Notes under the pieces: generated by a model
Told to the model about the DNA's origin: nothing
Seen by the model: only the letters and a program-made list of their open reading frames with translations
Databases searched by the model: none
Translations under genes and position numbers: made by a program
Part shown: positions 9,209 through 17,357 of the stretch, one piece after another
Layout of the letters: each line of letters begins with the position of its first letter
Position numbering within the stretch: position 1 is the stretch's first letter
Source of the DNA: Flavobacterium acetivorans
Lineage (GTDB): Bacteria; Bacteroidota; Bacteroidia; Flavobacteriales; Flavobacteriaceae
NCBI RefSeq assembly: GCF_020911885.1
Contig: NZ_CP087132.1
Span: 1,550,001 to 1,614,000 of the forward strand
Direction of reading: 5' to 3'
Length of the DNA stretch: 64,000 nt

Positions 9209-9264
9209 GTTTCAAGTTTAATATTCCAAATTAACTAAATAATTTGGAATATTAAACTTGAAAC
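9209..9264. terminator. 25-bp perfect palindrome downstream of rpoD
   Basis: The left arm at 9209-9233 and right arm at 9240-9264 are perfect reverse complements (25 bp) around the 6-base loop ACTAAA. On the minus strand the stem is followed by six T, so it can act as the rpoD terminator. The stem is AT-rich and begins GTTTCAAGTTTAA, a motif that recurs in other intergenic regions of this window. Confidence 0.75.
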
Positions 9265-9273
9265 AAATATTTT

Positions 9274-10137
9274 TTAACCTAAGTAAGTTTTTAGTATTTT
9301 ACTTCTAGAAGTATGTTTCAATCTACGGATGGCTTTTTCCTTAATTTGACGTACACGCTCGCGAGTCAGGTCAAAAGTTTCTCCAATTTCCTCAAGAGTC
9401 ATTGGATGTTGGTCACCAAGGCCAAAGTATAAACGAACAACATCAGCTTCTCTTGGAGTCAATGTTTCTAGGGAACGCTCAATTTCGGTACGTAAAGATT
9501 CGTGGATTAATTCTCTGTCTGGATTTGGAGATTCGCCAGAACGTAAAACGTCATAAAGGTTTGAATCTTCTCCCTCAACAAGAGGGGCATCCATTGATAA
9601 GTGACGACCAGAGTTTTTCATGCTCTCTTTTACGTCATTTACGGTCATGTCTAGTTCTTTTGCAATTTCCTCAGCAGATGGTGGACGTTCATTAGATTGT
9701 TCTAGTAAAGCGTACATTTTGTTGATTTTATTGATAGAACCAATTTTATTCAAAGGCAAACGAACGATACGAGATTGTTCTGCCAAAGCTTGTAGTATCG
9801 ATTGACGAATCCACCAAACGGCATACGAAATGAATTTGAAACCACGTGTTTCATCAAATCGTTGTGCGGCTTTTATCAATCCTAAATTTCCTTCGTTAAT
9901 TAAATCAGGAAGGGTTAATCCTTGATTTTGGTATTGTTTTGCTACGGAAACTACGAAACGTAAATTCGCTTTTGTCAATTTCTCAAGGGCTCTTTGGTCC
10001 CCAGCTTTAATTTTTTGTGCTAACTCTACTTCTTCGTCAGCGGTAATAAGGTCAACTTTTCCAATTTCTTGTAAATATTTGTCTAATGAAGCAGTTTCAC
10101 GATTGGTAACCTGCTTGGTGATTTTAAGTTGTCTCAT
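9274..10137 (-). CDS. rpoD: Primary sigma factor RpoD/SigA
   Basis: This is the housekeeping sigma factor, which directs RNA polymerase to TAnnTTTG-type promoters. At 287 residues it is the short form usual in Bacteroidota, lacking the long region 1.1. It shows region 1.2 ([16 protein letters not shown]), region 2 ([22 protein letters not shown] then [15 protein letters not shown]), and the region 4 helix-turn-helix ([19 protein letters not shown]). I chose ATG 10137, which gives the conserved [11 protein letters not shown] longer reading would need a TTG at 10155, but that segment contains the GAGGAG ribosome-binding sequence of the ATG. It has its own terminators downstream. Confidence 0.97.
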   Translation of the reverse strand: MRQLKITKQVTNRETASLDKYLQEIGKVDLITADEEVELAQKIKAGDQRALEKLTKANLRFVVSVAKQYQNQGLTLPDLINEGNLGLIKAAQRFDETRGFKFISYAVWWIRQSILQALAEQSRIVRLPLNKIGSINKINKMYALLEQSNERPPSAEEIAKELDMTVNDVKESMKNSGRHLSMDAPLVEGEDSNLYDVLRSGESPNPDRELIHESLRTEIERSLETLTPREADVVRLYFGLGDQHPMTLEEIGETFDLTRERVRQIKEKAIRRLKHTSRSKILKTYLG

Positions 10138-10232
10138 GTTGTTTTGTCTCCTCAATTTTAAGTGTACGAGTTGTTATACGTGTGGAGTTGCTAAAAAGTT
10201 ACAAAAGTCATGAAGATTTTTTAATTAAATGC

Positions 10233-10268
10233 GAAAACCCCAATTCAAATGCATGAATCGGGGTTTTC
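10233..10268 (-). terminator. Terminator downstream of pnp
   Basis: The outer stem GAAAACCCC / GGGGTTTTC and inner stem ATTCA / TGAAT surround loop AATGCA. It lies about 30 bases after the pnp stop. Confidence 0.85.
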
Positions 10269-10300
10269 TATAAAAGAACCTTTAGTAAACTAAGATCTGA

Positions 10301-12436
10301 TTACTCTTTTTTCTCCTCGCGTGGAGGTCTTGGTAAAAGCGCTTTTCTTGACACTTTTTCTTTTCTTGTTTTTGGGTCTAAACCTAGGTATTTCACTTGG
10401 AAAACATCTCCCATTTTTACAACGTCAGCTACGTTTTCTGTGCGTTCCCAAGCTAGTTCAGATACGTGAAGCAATACTTCGTTTCCTGGTGCAGCAGTAT
10501 ATTCAACTACAGCTCCAAAATCAAGCATTTTAATCACTTTTACTTCGTAAGCTTCTCCCATTTGAGGCTTGAAAGTGATGGATTGAATTTTCGCTAAAAC
10601 AGCTTCAATTCCAGCAGGATCAGTTCCAAGAATTTCGATAACACCTTGTTCGTCTACTTCGTTGATAACGATAGTTGTTCCGGTAGCTTTTTGTAATTCT
10701 TGAATTACTTTTCCACCAGGTCCAATCAATGCGCCAATAAAGTTTCCAGGAATGGTTCTTGTGATGATTTTTGGAGAGTGTGCTTTTACATCTGCATTAG
10801 GTTTGTCAAGCGTTTCCATTATTTTTCCTAAGATATGCAAACGTCCATCACGAGCTTGAGCCAAAGCTTGCTCCATGATTTCATATTTCAATCCGTCGAT
10901 TTTGATGTCCATTTGACAAGCTGTAATTCCCTCAGAAGTTCCAGTTACTTTGAAATCCATGTCTCCTAAGTGATCTTCATCACCTAAAATATCAGATAAA
11001 ACGGCAAAACGTTCACCGTCAGTAATCAATCCCATCGCAATTCCAGAAACGGGACGAATCATTTGAATACCGGCATCCATCAAAGATAGTGTTCCAGCAC
11101 AAACGGTAGCCATAGAAGAGGAACCATTTGATTCTAATACTTCAGAAACGACACGGATTGTATAAGGACAATCAGCAGGAATCATGTTTTTTAATGCTCT
11201 TTGAGCCAAGTTTCCGTGACCAACTTCTCTTCTTGAAGTTCCTCTTAAAGGACGAGCTTCTCCTGTTGAAAATGGTGGAAAATTATAGTGTAAATAGAAT
11301 TTTTCTTCTCCTTGTTCAGATGGTGAATCAATTTGGTTTGCTTCTCTAGAAGTTCCTAAAGTGGCTGTTGCCAAAGCTTGAGTTTCTCCACGTGTAAACA
11401 ATGCTGAACCGTGTACAGAAGGCAAATAATCTACTTCTGACCAGATTGGTCTGATTTCGGTAGTTTTTCTTCCGTCAAGACGCGTTCCTAAATCTAAAGT
11501 TACATTACGAACCGCTTCTTTATTGGTTTTATAGAAGTATTTAGAAACTAAATCTCCATTCTCTGCCAATTCTTCTTCAGTAAATAAGGCTTTTACTTCT
11601 TCTTTTACAGCATCAAAAGCAGCTGAACGTTCGTGTTTAGCCGAACCTTTGCTTGCAATTGCGTATATTTTATCGTAAGCCGCTGCTTTTACTTTGGCGT
11701 AAATAGCATCGTCTGTTTTTTCTTTTTCGTAGGTACGAACTTCTTTTTTTCCAAAAGCGGCTGCTAATCTTTCTTGAGCTGCAATTTGTACTTTAATGTG
11801 TTCGTGTGCAAATTTAATTGCTTCTAACATTTCGGCTTCTGAAATTTCTTTCATTTCTCCTTCTACCATTGCGATAGAATCCATTGAAGCTCCAATCATC
11901 ATGTCAATATCTGATAATGCTAATTGTGCGCGAGATGGGTTGATGATAAATTTACCGTCAATTCTTCCTACTCTAGCCTCAGAAATTAAAGTTTCAAAAG
12001 GAATGTCAGATAGCGCCAGTGCTGCCGAAGCGGCTAATCCTGCTAATGCATCTGGCATTACGTCTTCGTCATAAGACATTAATTGAATCATAACTTGTAC
12101 TTCAGCATGGTAATCACTTGGGAAAAGTGGACGTAATACACGGTCAACTAATCTCATAGTTAATACTTCGCTATCACTTGGACGAGCTTCTCTTTTGAAG
12201 AAACCGCCAGGGAAACGACCTGCTGCAGCAAATTTTTCACGATAATCTACCGTAAGTGGTAGAAAGTCGATCCCAGGACTTGCTTTTCTTGAAGAAACAA
12301 CTGTACCTAGAATTACAGTTTTTCCAATTCTTACTACTACAGATCCGTCTGCTTGTTTGGCTAAACGACCTGTCTCGATTGTGATGCTTCTGCCATCACC
12401 TAAATCGATGCTTTCTACAAATAATTGTGGAATCAT
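10301..12436 (-). CDS. pnp: Polynucleotide phosphorylase
   Basis: PNPase is a trimeric 3'-5' phosphorolytic exoribonuclease of mRNA decay. The 711 residues cover two RNase PH domains (first beginning near [18 protein letters not shown], second with [14 protein letters not shown]), the helical linker between them, a KH domain ([20 protein letters not shown]) and a C-terminal S1 domain ([20 protein letters not shown]). Length is normal. rpsO lies directly upstream on the same strand, the conserved rpsO-pnp order, but a terminator hairpin separates the two. The leader is A/C-rich with repeated ACAACTAC. Confidence 0.97.
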   Translation of the reverse strand: MIPQLFVESIDLGDGRSITIETGRLAKQADGSVVVRIGKTVILGTVVSSRKASPGIDFLPLTVDYREKFAAAGRFPGGFFKREARPSDSEVLTMRLVDRVLRPLFPSDYHAEVQVMIQLMSYDEDVMPDALAGLAASAALALSDIPFETLISEARVGRIDGKFIINPSRAQLALSDIDMMIGASMDSIAMVEGEMKEISEAEMLEAIKFAHEHIKVQIAAQERLAAAFGKKEVRTYEKEKTDDAIYAKVKAAAYDKIYAIASKGSAKHERSAAFDAVKEEVKALFTEEELAENGDLVSKYFYKTNKEAVRNVTLDLGTRLDGRKTTEIRPIWSEVDYLPSVHGSALFTRGETQALATATLGTSREANQIDSPSEQGEEKFYLHYNFPPFSTGEARPLRGTSRREVGHGNLAQRALKNMIPADCPYTIRVVSEVLESNGSSSMATVCAGTLSLMDAGIQMIRPVSGIAMGLITDGERFAVLSDILGDEDHLGDMDFKVTGTSEGITACQMDIKIDGLKYEIMEQALAQARDGRLHILGKIMETLDKPNADVKAHSPKIITRTIPGNFIGALIGPGGKVIQELQKATGTTIVINEVDEQGVIEILGTDPAGIEAVLAKIQSITFKPQMGEAYEVKVIKMLDFGAVVEYTAAPGNEVLLHVSELAWERTENVADVVKMGDVFQVKYLGLDPKTRKEKVSRKALLPRPPREEKKE

Positions 12437-12602
12437 AATTTTTTCCTTATTGGTTATACAATGGATTTTAGTTGTGTTGTAGTTGTTGTGTGTAGTTGTT
12501 GTCTAAAAAACCCAATGAAAAACCAAACTTTTTTATGTAAATGTCAACTTTTAAAGTTGATGCGATTGAAGAATTTAAAGCTAAAGTTCTAAATTCTTAT
12601 AT

Positions 12603-12633
12603 AAAAAAAGAGGCACTTTCGCACCTCTTTTTG
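12603..12633 (-). terminator. Terminator between rpsO and pnp
   Basis: On the minus strand AAAAAGAGGTGC-GAAA-GTGCCTCTTTTTTT forms a stem with two wobble pairs and a GAAA tetraloop, followed by T-tract. It lies 8 bases after the rpsO stop and may set the rpsO:pnp ratio. Confidence 0.85.
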
Positions 12634-12640
12634 ATATTGA

Positions 12641-12907
12641 TTATTTTCTAATACCCAATACTTTGATAATCTCACGATATCTGTTGATTTCTTTTTTCTT
12701 TAAGTAATCCAGCAAAGATCTTCTTTTACCAACTAATAATACTAATGAACGCTCAGTGTTGTAATCATGACGATTTTTTTTCAAGTGCTCAGTTAGGTGT
12801 GAAATTCTGTAAGTGAACAAAGCAATTTGAGCTTCAGCCTTTCCAGTGTTTGTTTTTTCTCCGTGTTGTGCGAAGATTTCTTCTTTAATCTCTTTCGTTA
12901 AATACAT
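12641..12907 (-). CDS. rpsO: 30S ribosomal protein S15
   Basis: S15 binds the central domain of 16S rRNA early in 30S assembly. The 88-residue protein has the family's four-helix layout and the conserved runs HLTEHLKKNRHDYNTERSL and KRRSLLDYLKKK. Length is one residue short of the usual 89. pnp follows on the same strand after a hairpin, the conserved order. No S15-binding pseudoknot could be confirmed by eye in the leader. Confidence 0.97.
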   Translation of the reverse strand: MYLTKEIKEEIFAQHGEKTNTGKAEAQIALFTYRISHLTEHLKKNRHDYNTERSLVLLVGKRRSLLDYLKKKEINRYREIIKVLGIRK

Positions 12908-13035
12908 TCCAATATTATTTTAATGATTTTTATGTATGTCATACAGCTATTGTAAGACGGGGGCAAAGATAATATTTATTTTTAAAACGACAACAGAAAA
13001 TTTATGTAAGATTCAGGATGTTGTTTTTCAAGGAG

Positions 13036-13497
13036 TTAATTGATGAAAGTCTTTGCGATTTCTTCATTAACAAATTCCAAAAATCGTTCGTCGGCTTCTG
13101 TAAAGGGATCAATAACATGGCTGTCAATGTCTATTTGTCCAATATTTTGTCCATTGACAAATAAAGGAACTACAATTTCGGATTTTACGGTGAAGCTGCA
13201 AGCAATGTAATTGTCCTGTGCTTTTACATCTGGTACCACGAAATTATTGTTGGAAACAGCTACTTGTCCACAAATCCCTTTCCCAAAAGGAATTACAGTA
13301 TGATCTGTTTCTGCACCAACATAAGGACCTAAATGTAGGGTTTGTGCATCGTGATTTGCAAAGTAAAAGCCAACCCAGTTATAATAATCGATGTTTTTAT
13401 TTAGGAGTTGGCAGACAGCTAAGAGTTTTTCGTCTCTTGTAAGATTCTGGTCAGCTGTAATTGCGGTTACTTTTGGTTTTAATTCTTGAAATGACAT
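13036..13497 (-). CDS. GAF-domain protein, free methionine-(R)-sulfoxide reductase type
   Basis: A 153-residue single GAF domain similar to fRMsr (E. coli YebR/MsrC), which reduces free methionine-R-sulfoxide with thioredoxin. Family motifs are YYNWVGFYF, GKGICGQVA and IACSFTVKSEIVVPL. Of the three cysteines used in E. coli, two are present (Cys76 in GICG, Cys100 in IACS, 24 apart as in the family). The third, ten residues before Cys76, is His66 here. ATG 13497 gives MSFQELKP; an upstream extension to 13740 crosses the divergent xrtF and lacks family similarity. It is divergent from xrtF. Confidence 0.88.
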   Translation of the reverse strand: MSFQELKPKVTAITADQNLTRDEKLLAVCQLLNKNIDYYNWVGFYFANHDAQTLHLGPYVGAETDHTVIPFGKGICGQVAVSNNNFVVPDVKAQDNYIACSFTVKSEIVVPLFVNGQNIGQIDIDSHVIDPFTEADERFLEFVNEEIAKTFIN

Positions 13498-13566
13498 GTT
13501 TGAGTTTTTTTTTGTAAAAGTATTTAAAGTAGCTTTTAAAAATTGTATAAATTTGTTAAAAAACAG

Positions 13567-14121
13567 ATGTTGAAAAAATACTTTACTCTGTATAAGCCTT
13601 TTTTGCTTTTTTTGGCAAAGTTTTTTTTGATCTATAGTATTCTTACCTTGGTTTATCAGTAATTTTTGGAAAGTTTTGAGAATAATAAGGTAGATTCGGT
13701 TACCCTCATGGTTGCTATAAATACAGAGCAAGTGCTGCAATTTTTTGGTGCAGATGCAATAATTGACAAAGAATCATCAGAGCCTTATATTAGGTTGTTT
13801 TATAATCAGGTTTATATTGCTCGTATAATTGAGGGCTGTAATGCAATAAATGTTATTATTTTATTTATCGCATTTGTAGTTTCATTTTCTGGTCGATTCA
13901 GGCAAACTTTGTTTTTTATTATATTAGGAAGCTTGATTATCTATGTGTTGAATGTGTTTCGAATAGCTGTATTATGCGTCTTGTTGTATTTTTTTCCGGG
14001 ACAGAATCCTGTAATTCACGGCGTGCTTTTTCCGTTGTTTATTTATGGTGTTGTTTTTATTCTATGGGTAATCTGGGTACGTAAATTTTCATTGTATGCT
14101 AAAAATACTGTTGAAACATAA
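13567..14121 (+). pseudogene. xrtF: Exosortase-family protein XrtF, interrupted by an in-frame TAA
   Basis: The frame from ATG 13567 encodes an XrtF-type exosortase, a polytopic membrane transpeptidase. The putative catalytic residues are all present: Cys in RIIEGCNA, Arg in LNVFRIAV and His in VIHGVLFP. The first 31 codons (starting MLKKYFTLYKPFLLF) form the expected first membrane segment, then codon 32 is TAA (13660-13662), and the same frame continues FLESFENNKVDSVT to the normal end. So one nonsense codon separates helix 1 from the catalytic part. A shorter product from TTG 13666 (151 residues) is possible. The next gene overlaps by 26 bases. I infer a point mutation such as TAT to TAA; a sequencing error is the alternative. 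Confidence 0.78.
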
Positions 14122-14539
14122 GTTGAAAATTACTTTAGTATTAATACTTATTTTTTTGTTTGCTTTAGTTCGAGCTTATGAGGATTATCTATTCTATGAT
14201 CCTTTTTTGAATTATTTTAAAAGCGATTTTAATGGTGTATCACTTCCTGTCTATGATCCATTTCGGTTGTTTTTTGGATTGTTGTTTAGGTATTCGTTAA
14301 ATATGTTGATTTCGCTAGCGATGATCTATACTCTTTTTGAAGATGAATCAATGGTGAAATTTGCTGGCTTTTTATATTTTTTTTTCTTTCTAATTTTGAT
14401 TTTTTCTTTCTATACTATTATTTATTTTTATGGGGAAACCAATAATCTTATCCTTTTTTACGTAAGGCGTTTTCTTATACAGCCTATTTTTGCCCTATTG
14501 TTTATCCCTGCATTTTATTATCAAAAAATAAATAAATGA
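14096..14539 (+). CDS. Exosortase F system-associated membrane protein
   Basis: A 147-residue integral membrane protein with about four hydrophobic segments (KITLVLILIFLFALV, the region near 60-80, FLYFFFFLILIFSF, and IQPIFALLFIPAFYY). It matches the small family that neighbours xrtF in Flavobacteria. Features are RAYEDYLFYDPFLNYFK and the late FYVRRFLIQP. Its biochemical role is not known; association with XrtF rests on gene order and a 26-base overlap. If xrtF is inactivated, this partner may be under relaxed selection, though its frame is intact. Confidence 0.85.
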   Translation: MLKILLKHKLKITLVLILIFLFALVRAYEDYLFYDPFLNYFKSDFNGVSLPVYDPFRLFFGLLFRYSLNMLISLAMIYTLFEDESMVKFAGFLYFFFFLILIFSFYTIIYFYGETNNLILFYVRRFLIQPIFALLFIPAFYYQKINK

Positions 14540-14598
14540 TTTATTTTAACTACCTTTAATGATGGTTTTATTGATTTGTTAATCAGTTATTTGTGCGT

Positions 14599-15438
14599 AT
14601 GAAAATTATTAAGCATTCAGGAGATATAGTGGATTTTGAACCTGAAAAACTCAGGAAATCACTGTTGAAATCTGGTGCCAATCCAAAGATTGTTGAAGAT
14701 ATTGTTAGTAAAATATGTAAGGAGATTTATGAAGGAATCAGTACCAAACATATTTATAAAAGAGCTTTTGGTTTATTAAAAAAAGAGGCTAATTCTCATG
14801 CTGCGCGCTACAATTTAAGAGCAGCGATTCAGTTGTTGGGACCAGCGGGTTTTTTCTTCGAAAAATATATCGCAAAGCTTTTCTCTGCAGAAAAATATGA
14901 GACAAAAAACAATATTATTTTGCAAGGAAAATGTGTTTCCCATGAAATAGATGTTTTGGTAAAGAAGAACAATGCCATTGCTATGATGGAATGTAAATTT
15001 CACGTAAGTAGAGAAGCGGCTTCAGATGTAAAAGTCCCTTTGTATGTTCTTTCTAGATTTAATGATTTGAAAGGAAGGGAACATACTATTTTTTCTAAAA
15101 AAGAAATGATTTCTAAATGTTGGATTGTTACTAATAATAGGTTTACTGCCGATGCCATAGATTTTGCAAAATGTTCCGGTATGAATTTATTAAGTTGGGA
15201 TTATCCAAAAAATGACAATTTAAAAACGAAGAACGATATTGATTGCCTTTACCCAATAACTTGTTTGACTACATTGACAATTGCTGAGAAGGATAAATTA
15301 CTCATTTTAGATGTAATTTTGGTAAAAGAACTAATAAATAATTCGGATAGTTTGGAGAAAATCGGATTGAGTCTACCAAGGATAAAAAATGTTTTGAAAG
15401 AAGCACGGGAGTTAAGTCGATGCGTTTTGAATATCTGA
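14599..15438 (+). CDS. ATP-cone domain fused to PD-(D/E)XK nuclease-like domain
   Basis: A 279-residue two-domain protein. Residues 1-85 look like an ATP-cone (MKIIKHSGDIVDFEPEKLRKSL, then GISTKHIYKRAFGLLKK), a nucleotide-binding regulatory module best known from ribonucleotide reductase and NrdR. Residues 86-205 fit an Mrr-like nuclease core: Glu89, Asp118 in HEIDVL, and Glu131-x-Lys133 in MMECKFH, followed by CWIVTNNRFTADAIDFA. The C-terminus has a helix-hairpin-helix-like run (LEKIGLSLPRIKNVLKEA). A beta-CASP RNase gene follows after 26 bases. Nuclease activity and substrate are inferred only. ATG 14599 is preferred over GTG 14593. Confidence 0.78.
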   Translation: MKIIKHSGDIVDFEPEKLRKSLLKSGANPKIVEDIVSKICKEIYEGISTKHIYKRAFGLLKKEANSHAARYNLRAAIQLLGPAGFFFEKYIAKLFSAEKYETKNNIILQGKCVSHEIDVLVKKNNAIAMMECKFHVSREAASDVKVPLYVLSRFNDLKGREHTIFSKKEMISKCWIVTNNRFTADAIDFAKCSGMNLLSWDYPKNDNLKTKNDIDCLYPITCLTTLTIAEKDKLLILDVILVKELINNSDSLEKIGLSLPRIKNVLKEARELSRCVLNI

Positions 15439-15464
15439 TTTTATTGATTTTAAAAAATAATATC

Positions 15465-16820
15465 ATGAAAATTAAATTTATTGGAGGAGCTGGAACAGTA
15501 ACCGGATCAAAAACCTTAGTGGAAAGTAATGGGATTCGGATTTTGATTGATTGTGGATTATTTCAAGGAATAAAACCTTTGCGGGAACTCAATTGGGAGT
15601 CTTTGCCTATTTTACCTTCAACGATAGACTTTGTTTTATTGACGCATGGACATCTAGATCATTGTGGTTGGTTACCAAGATTAGTAGATCAAGGTTTCAA
15701 AGGAAAGATTTATTGTACTGAGCCAACGAAGCAGATAACAAAGCTAATTTTGTTAGACAGTGCCAAAATTCAAGAAGAAGAAGCCGAGAAAGCTAATAAA
15801 GGCAACTATTCTAAGCATGAAATTGCAGAGCCTCTTTATGATGTGGATCAGGCAAAAAAAGTCTTTCCTCTGTTTAGGGTTGTAGAAACTAACGCATCAG
15901 TGCCTTTCGATGCGCAAATCGAAGCCGTTTTTATTAATGCAGGTCATATTGTGGGGGCTTGCAGCATAGAATTGATGCTCGAAAATAAAACCTTAGTTTT
16001 TTCAGGAGATGTAGGAAGGGATAATGATGTTTTGATGTTTCCGCCAATCAAGCCTAAAAAAGCAGATTATGTATTCCTTGAAAGTACCTATGGAAATCGA
16101 CTTCACCCTGATACGGATGCGAAATTAGAATTAGAGATGTATATCAATAATACTTTTGATAAAGGCGGAACAACCATCATTCCTAGTTTTGCAGTGGAAC
16201 GGGCACAAACCATTATGTATTTGCTTTGGCAGCTTAAAGAAGAGAATAAGATACCGGATATTCCTTATATCATTGATTCTCCTATGGGGGTAGGAGCCTT
16301 TGATATTTTCTTTGGTAATTTGAAATGGCATAAGTTGAAATTGGAAGATTGTATTGCAATGAGTAAGATGTTTCAGATGATTACAGATTATAAAGATACG
16401 ATAGAAGCAATATATGATGAGAGACCTAAGGTTGTAATTGCCGCGAGCGGAATGGTTACCGGAGGGCGGGTTTTAAGTTATTTAGAGCATTATATTGGGT
16501 TGCCTGAAACCACTGTCATTATTGTAGGTTATCAAGCTGAAGGAACTCGTGGAAGAAAATTATTAGAAGGAGCTAAAGAAGTTAAGATTCACGGGAAATA
16601 TTATCCAGTATTGGCTAATATTCTTGAAATACAAGGATTGTCTGCGCATGGTGATCAGAAAGACCTATTGAATTGGCTTTCAGCTTTGGAAAATAAGCCT
16701 GAAAAAGTGTTTTTGGTTCATGGCGAAAACCAGCCTGCGGATGAACTTCGAATAAAAATTAATGAACACTATGGTTTTGATTGTGTGATTCCTTTAATGG
16801 GACAGGAGTTTGAGCTTTAA
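15465..16820 (+). CDS. Beta-CASP metallo-beta-lactamase RNase-like protein
   Basis: A 451-residue MBL-fold hydrolase of the beta-CASP/RNA-specificity (YsH1/CPSF73-like) class. The zinc motif HGHLDH lies at residues 61-66. The other metal sites are GHIVGACS, SGDVGRDND and the C-terminal GLSAHGDQKDLL and LVHGENQPADEL. The central insertion contains VIIAASGMVTGGR-type sequence (VVIAASGMVTGG), a beta-CASP hallmark. Such enzymes act as endo- or exoribonucleases; the RNA target here is unknown. ATG 15465 yields the canonical MKIKFIGGAGTVTGS; an in-frame extension to 15420 overlaps the previous gene and adds nothing conserved. Confidence 0.9.
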   Translation: MKIKFIGGAGTVTGSKTLVESNGIRILIDCGLFQGIKPLRELNWESLPILPSTIDFVLLTHGHLDHCGWLPRLVDQGFKGKIYCTEPTKQITKLILLDSAKIQEEEAEKANKGNYSKHEIAEPLYDVDQAKKVFPLFRVVETNASVPFDAQIEAVFINAGHIVGACSIELMLENKTLVFSGDVGRDNDVLMFPPIKPKKADYVFLESTYGNRLHPDTDAKLELEMYINNTFDKGGTTIIPSFAVERAQTIMYLLWQLKEENKIPDIPYIIDSPMGVGAFDIFFGNLKWHKLKLEDCIAMSKMFQMITDYKDTIEAIYDERPKVVIAASGMVTGGRVLSYLEHYIGLPETTVIIVGYQAEGTRGRKLLEGAKEVKIHGKYYPVLANILEIQGLSAHGDQKDLLNWLSALENKPEKVFLVHGENQPADELRIKINEHYGFDCVIPLMGQEFEL

Positions 16821-16861
16821 ATTTTTAACAGCTATTTAGAGGTCAATACTGATTAAAGTAG

Positions 16862-16869
16862 TATTTTTG
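16862..16869 (+). promoter_or_regulatory. Candidate -7 box next to the HYC_CC_PP start
   Basis: TATTTTTG matches TAnnTTTG and ends only 4 bases before ATG 16874, so the transcript may start at or very near the start codon. Confidence 0.35.
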
Positions 16870-16873
16870 CTCT

Positions 16874-17287
16874 ATGAAGTTGAAGCGACACATAAGTTTA
16901 CTTTTAGCCATTTTCTTATTGGTTTCCAATTTGGGATTGGCTGTAAATGTGCATTATTGTGGCGGGGAAATCGCCTCTGTTGCTCCAGTTTATTTCAAAG
17001 TTTCGCCAACTGGACAAAGTTCGGAGGAGCAATGTTGTACTTCTGTTTCGGAAACCAACGAAACTTGCTGTAAAGACAAGCTTGTTGATTTTCAAAAAAA
17101 GTCAGATCATTTTGTCGTAAAAACATTCTTTTTTAGTTTAGTTACCGCCGTTCTGGTGCCTGATTGGAGTCCTTTAGTCTTCCCATTGGAGGCGAATTTC
17201 AAAGTTTATCCAGTTACTCCTTATGTTTGTGATGCAAATGCACCACCATTTTTTAAATTGTACCATCAATATATTTTCTACGCCTAA
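16874..17287 (+). CDS. HYC_CC_PP family protein
   Basis: A 137-residue exported or membrane-anchored protein with an N-terminal hydrophobic segment (residues 6-24). It carries the motifs that name the family: His-Tyr-Cys at 27-29 (VHYCGG), Cys-Cys at 54-55 and 65-66, and Pro-Pro at 124-125 (NAPPFF). Function is not established. In this locus it precedes a TonB-dependent receptor and an HMA-domain protein, so a role in heavy-metal, perhaps copper, handling in the envelope is inferred. Cysteine pairs in all three products support metal binding. It is first in a likely three-gene operon (70 bases to the receptor). Confidence 0.82.
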   Translation: MKLKRHISLLLAIFLLVSNLGLAVNVHYCGGEIASVAPVYFKVSPTGQSSEEQCCTSVSETNETCCKDKLVDFQKKSDHFVVKTFFFSLVTAVLVPDWSPLVFPLEANFKVYPVTPYVCDANAPPFFKLYHQYIFYA

Positions 17288-17357
17288 TTTTAATGTTTTT
17301 ATGAAGCAGGCTGCGTTTTGTGGCTTGAAAATCTTTTTTAAACATTAAAAATTTATC

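Noticed and set aside
10138..10155. A six-residue N-terminal extension of RpoD from TTG 10155
   Set aside because: The segment contains the GAGGAG ribosome-binding sequence for ATG 10137, and the family starts at [10 protein letters not shown].
13498..13740. N-terminal extension of the fRMsr-like protein
   Set aside because: It has no family similarity, overlaps the divergent xrtF coding region, and ATG 13497 gives a complete GAF domain.
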